Positions 63,453 to 64,000 of a stretch of 64,000 nt of DNA are shown here, one piece after another. This DNA is from Bradyrhizobium monzae. GTDB lineage: Bacteria; Pseudomonadota; Alphaproteobacteria; Rhizobiales; Xanthobacteraceae. The notes under the pieces were generated by a model. The model worked only from the letters and a program-made list of their open reading frames with translations. It was not told where the DNA came from and did not search any database. Each line of letters starts with the position of its first letter. Positions within the stretch are counted from its first letter, which is position 1. The stretch is from the NCBI RefSeq assembly GCF_021458635.1, contig NZ_JAIRDQ010000007.1, positions 186,001-250,000 on the forward strand, in the 5' to 3' direction. The translations under genes and the position numbers were made by a program.

Positions 63453-64000
63453 ATGGCTGTTTCGAGTATCACGATCCGCGCCGTGCAAGCACTCAAGCCC
63501 GGCGAAACTGTTTGGGATGCAGACCACCGCGAAGCTGTGCGGGGCTTCGGCGTTCGGCGTCAGCGCGACCAAGCGACTTACGTTCTCAAGTACCGAGTGT
63601 TCGGTCGACAACGCTTCCTCACGATCGGTCCTCACGGCTCCCCTTGGACACCCGAGCTGGCACGCAGGGAGGCCAAGCGGCTTTTGGGCCTGGTTGCCGA
63701 TGGCAAAGACCCGGCGGACGAGAAAGCCAAGGCGCGCCTGCAGGCGGCCGACACACTCCGGGCAGTCGCGGATCAATATCTCCGGAACGCCAAACAAAGG
63801 CTGAAGCCGCGCACCTATTCGGAAATTGAACGCTACTTGTTGGTCAATTGGAAACCTCTGCATCCGGTCTCGGTTTTCCAGATCACCCGCCGTCATGTCT
63901 CGGCCCGTATCGCTGACATCGCATCGGCTCATGGAGCGGTCTCGGCAGCCCGCGCCCGCACAGCCCTGTCCTCAATGTTCAACTGGGCAATACGGGAGGG
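63453..64000 (+). CDS. tyrosine-recombinase integrase, truncated by the window end
   Basis: Open from the ATG at 63453 (GGAGGGG upstream) to the window end. The N-terminal arm-binding DUF4102-like domain is visible (ITIRAVQALKPGETVWDADHREAVRGFGVRRQ, FLTIGPHGSPWTPELARREAKRLLGLVADGKDPADEK), then the SAM-like core-binding domain (DTLRAVADQYLRNAKQRLKPRTYSEIERYL, ALSSMFNWAIRE). The catalytic Arg/His/Tyr part is beyond the window. This is the P4/phage-type integrase that targets tRNA genes, in agreement with the neighbouring tRNA fragment. Confidence 0.92.
   Translation, partial: MAVSSITIRAVQALKPGETVWDADHREAVRGFGVRRQRDQATYVLKYRVFGRQRFLTIGPHGSPWTPELARREAKRLLGLVADGKDPADEKAKARLQAADTLRAVADQYLRNAKQRLKPRTYSEIERYLLVNWKPLHPVSVFQITRRHVSARIADIASAHGAVSAARARTALSSMFNWAIRE

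Overview
The window is high-GC chromosomal DNA of an alphaproteobacterium, most likely Bradyrhizobium or a close relative. The evidence is the whole-protein character of RpoD, RpoH, DnaG, CarA and CarB, the many small secreted proteins, small Lys/Ala-rich proteins beginning MAKK, and three families of short palindromic intergenic repeats that I associate with this genus (from memory, not searched). About 65 protein genes, one standard tRNA gene (Glu, CTC) and one unusual tRNA-like sequence are supported. No CRISPR array, rRNA operon or complete insertion sequence was seen.

Region 1-13.3 kb is an envelope and sulfatase locus. On the minus strand lie a lytic transglycosylase with a solute-binding domain, several small secreted proteins (DUF2092, HdeA-like, DUF3300), a DUF502 membrane protein, a HAD phosphatase with a signal peptide, a Tat-type arylsulfatase, and its formylglycine-generating enzyme (FGE), whose stop codon overlaps the sulfatase start (ATGA). 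Divergent to this are a sensor histidine kinase with an ABC-type solute-binding ectodomain, a FixJ/LuxR-type response regulator and a single-domain receiver. An almost identical 18-bp palindrome lies in front of both the FGE-sulfatase operon and the last receiver gene, which suggests one regulon.

Region 13.3-14.8 kb is a small accessory patch (excisionase-like HTH protein, tiny proteins, a tRNA-like fragment) next to tRNA-Glu. Region 15-36 kb is mainly housekeeping: an RluA pseudouridine synthase, rpoH, an amidase, a diguanylate cyclase, two LysE exporters, a frameshifted SDR gene, an MltB-like transglycosylase, rpoD, dnaG (primase lacking all four zinc ligands), a chlorite-dismutase-family protein, a gamma-glutamylcyclotransferase, a transglutaminase-like protein, an N-formylglutamate amidohydrolase and an LVIVD-repeat protein. 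It ends with an ArsR-SRPBCC-SRPBCC operon whose promoter appears to give a leaderless transcript.

Region 36-56 kb holds a hybrid sensor kinase, an acyl-CoA synthetase/epoxide hydrolase pair, yqeY, and carA and carB separated by about 4.2 kb (cupin, dps, methyltransferase, tRNA-like sequence, ArsR/MFS pair). After these come greA, a DoxX protein, an Lrp regulator divergent from trxB, and a LysR regulator. Intrinsic terminators lie shortly upstream of both carB and the DapA-like gene, where they could act as attenuators.

Region 56-64 kb becomes more accessory: a DapA-like aldolase, an orphan ParA ATPase, an AEC transporter followed by a decayed copy of its own 3' end, VOC and SnoaL-like proteins, thiaminase-like TenA, a diverged direct repeat of about 110 bp, and a gene-poor stretch. 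It ends at a tRNA 3' fragment and a tyrosine-recombinase integrase cut by the window end, which probably marks the edge of a genomic island.
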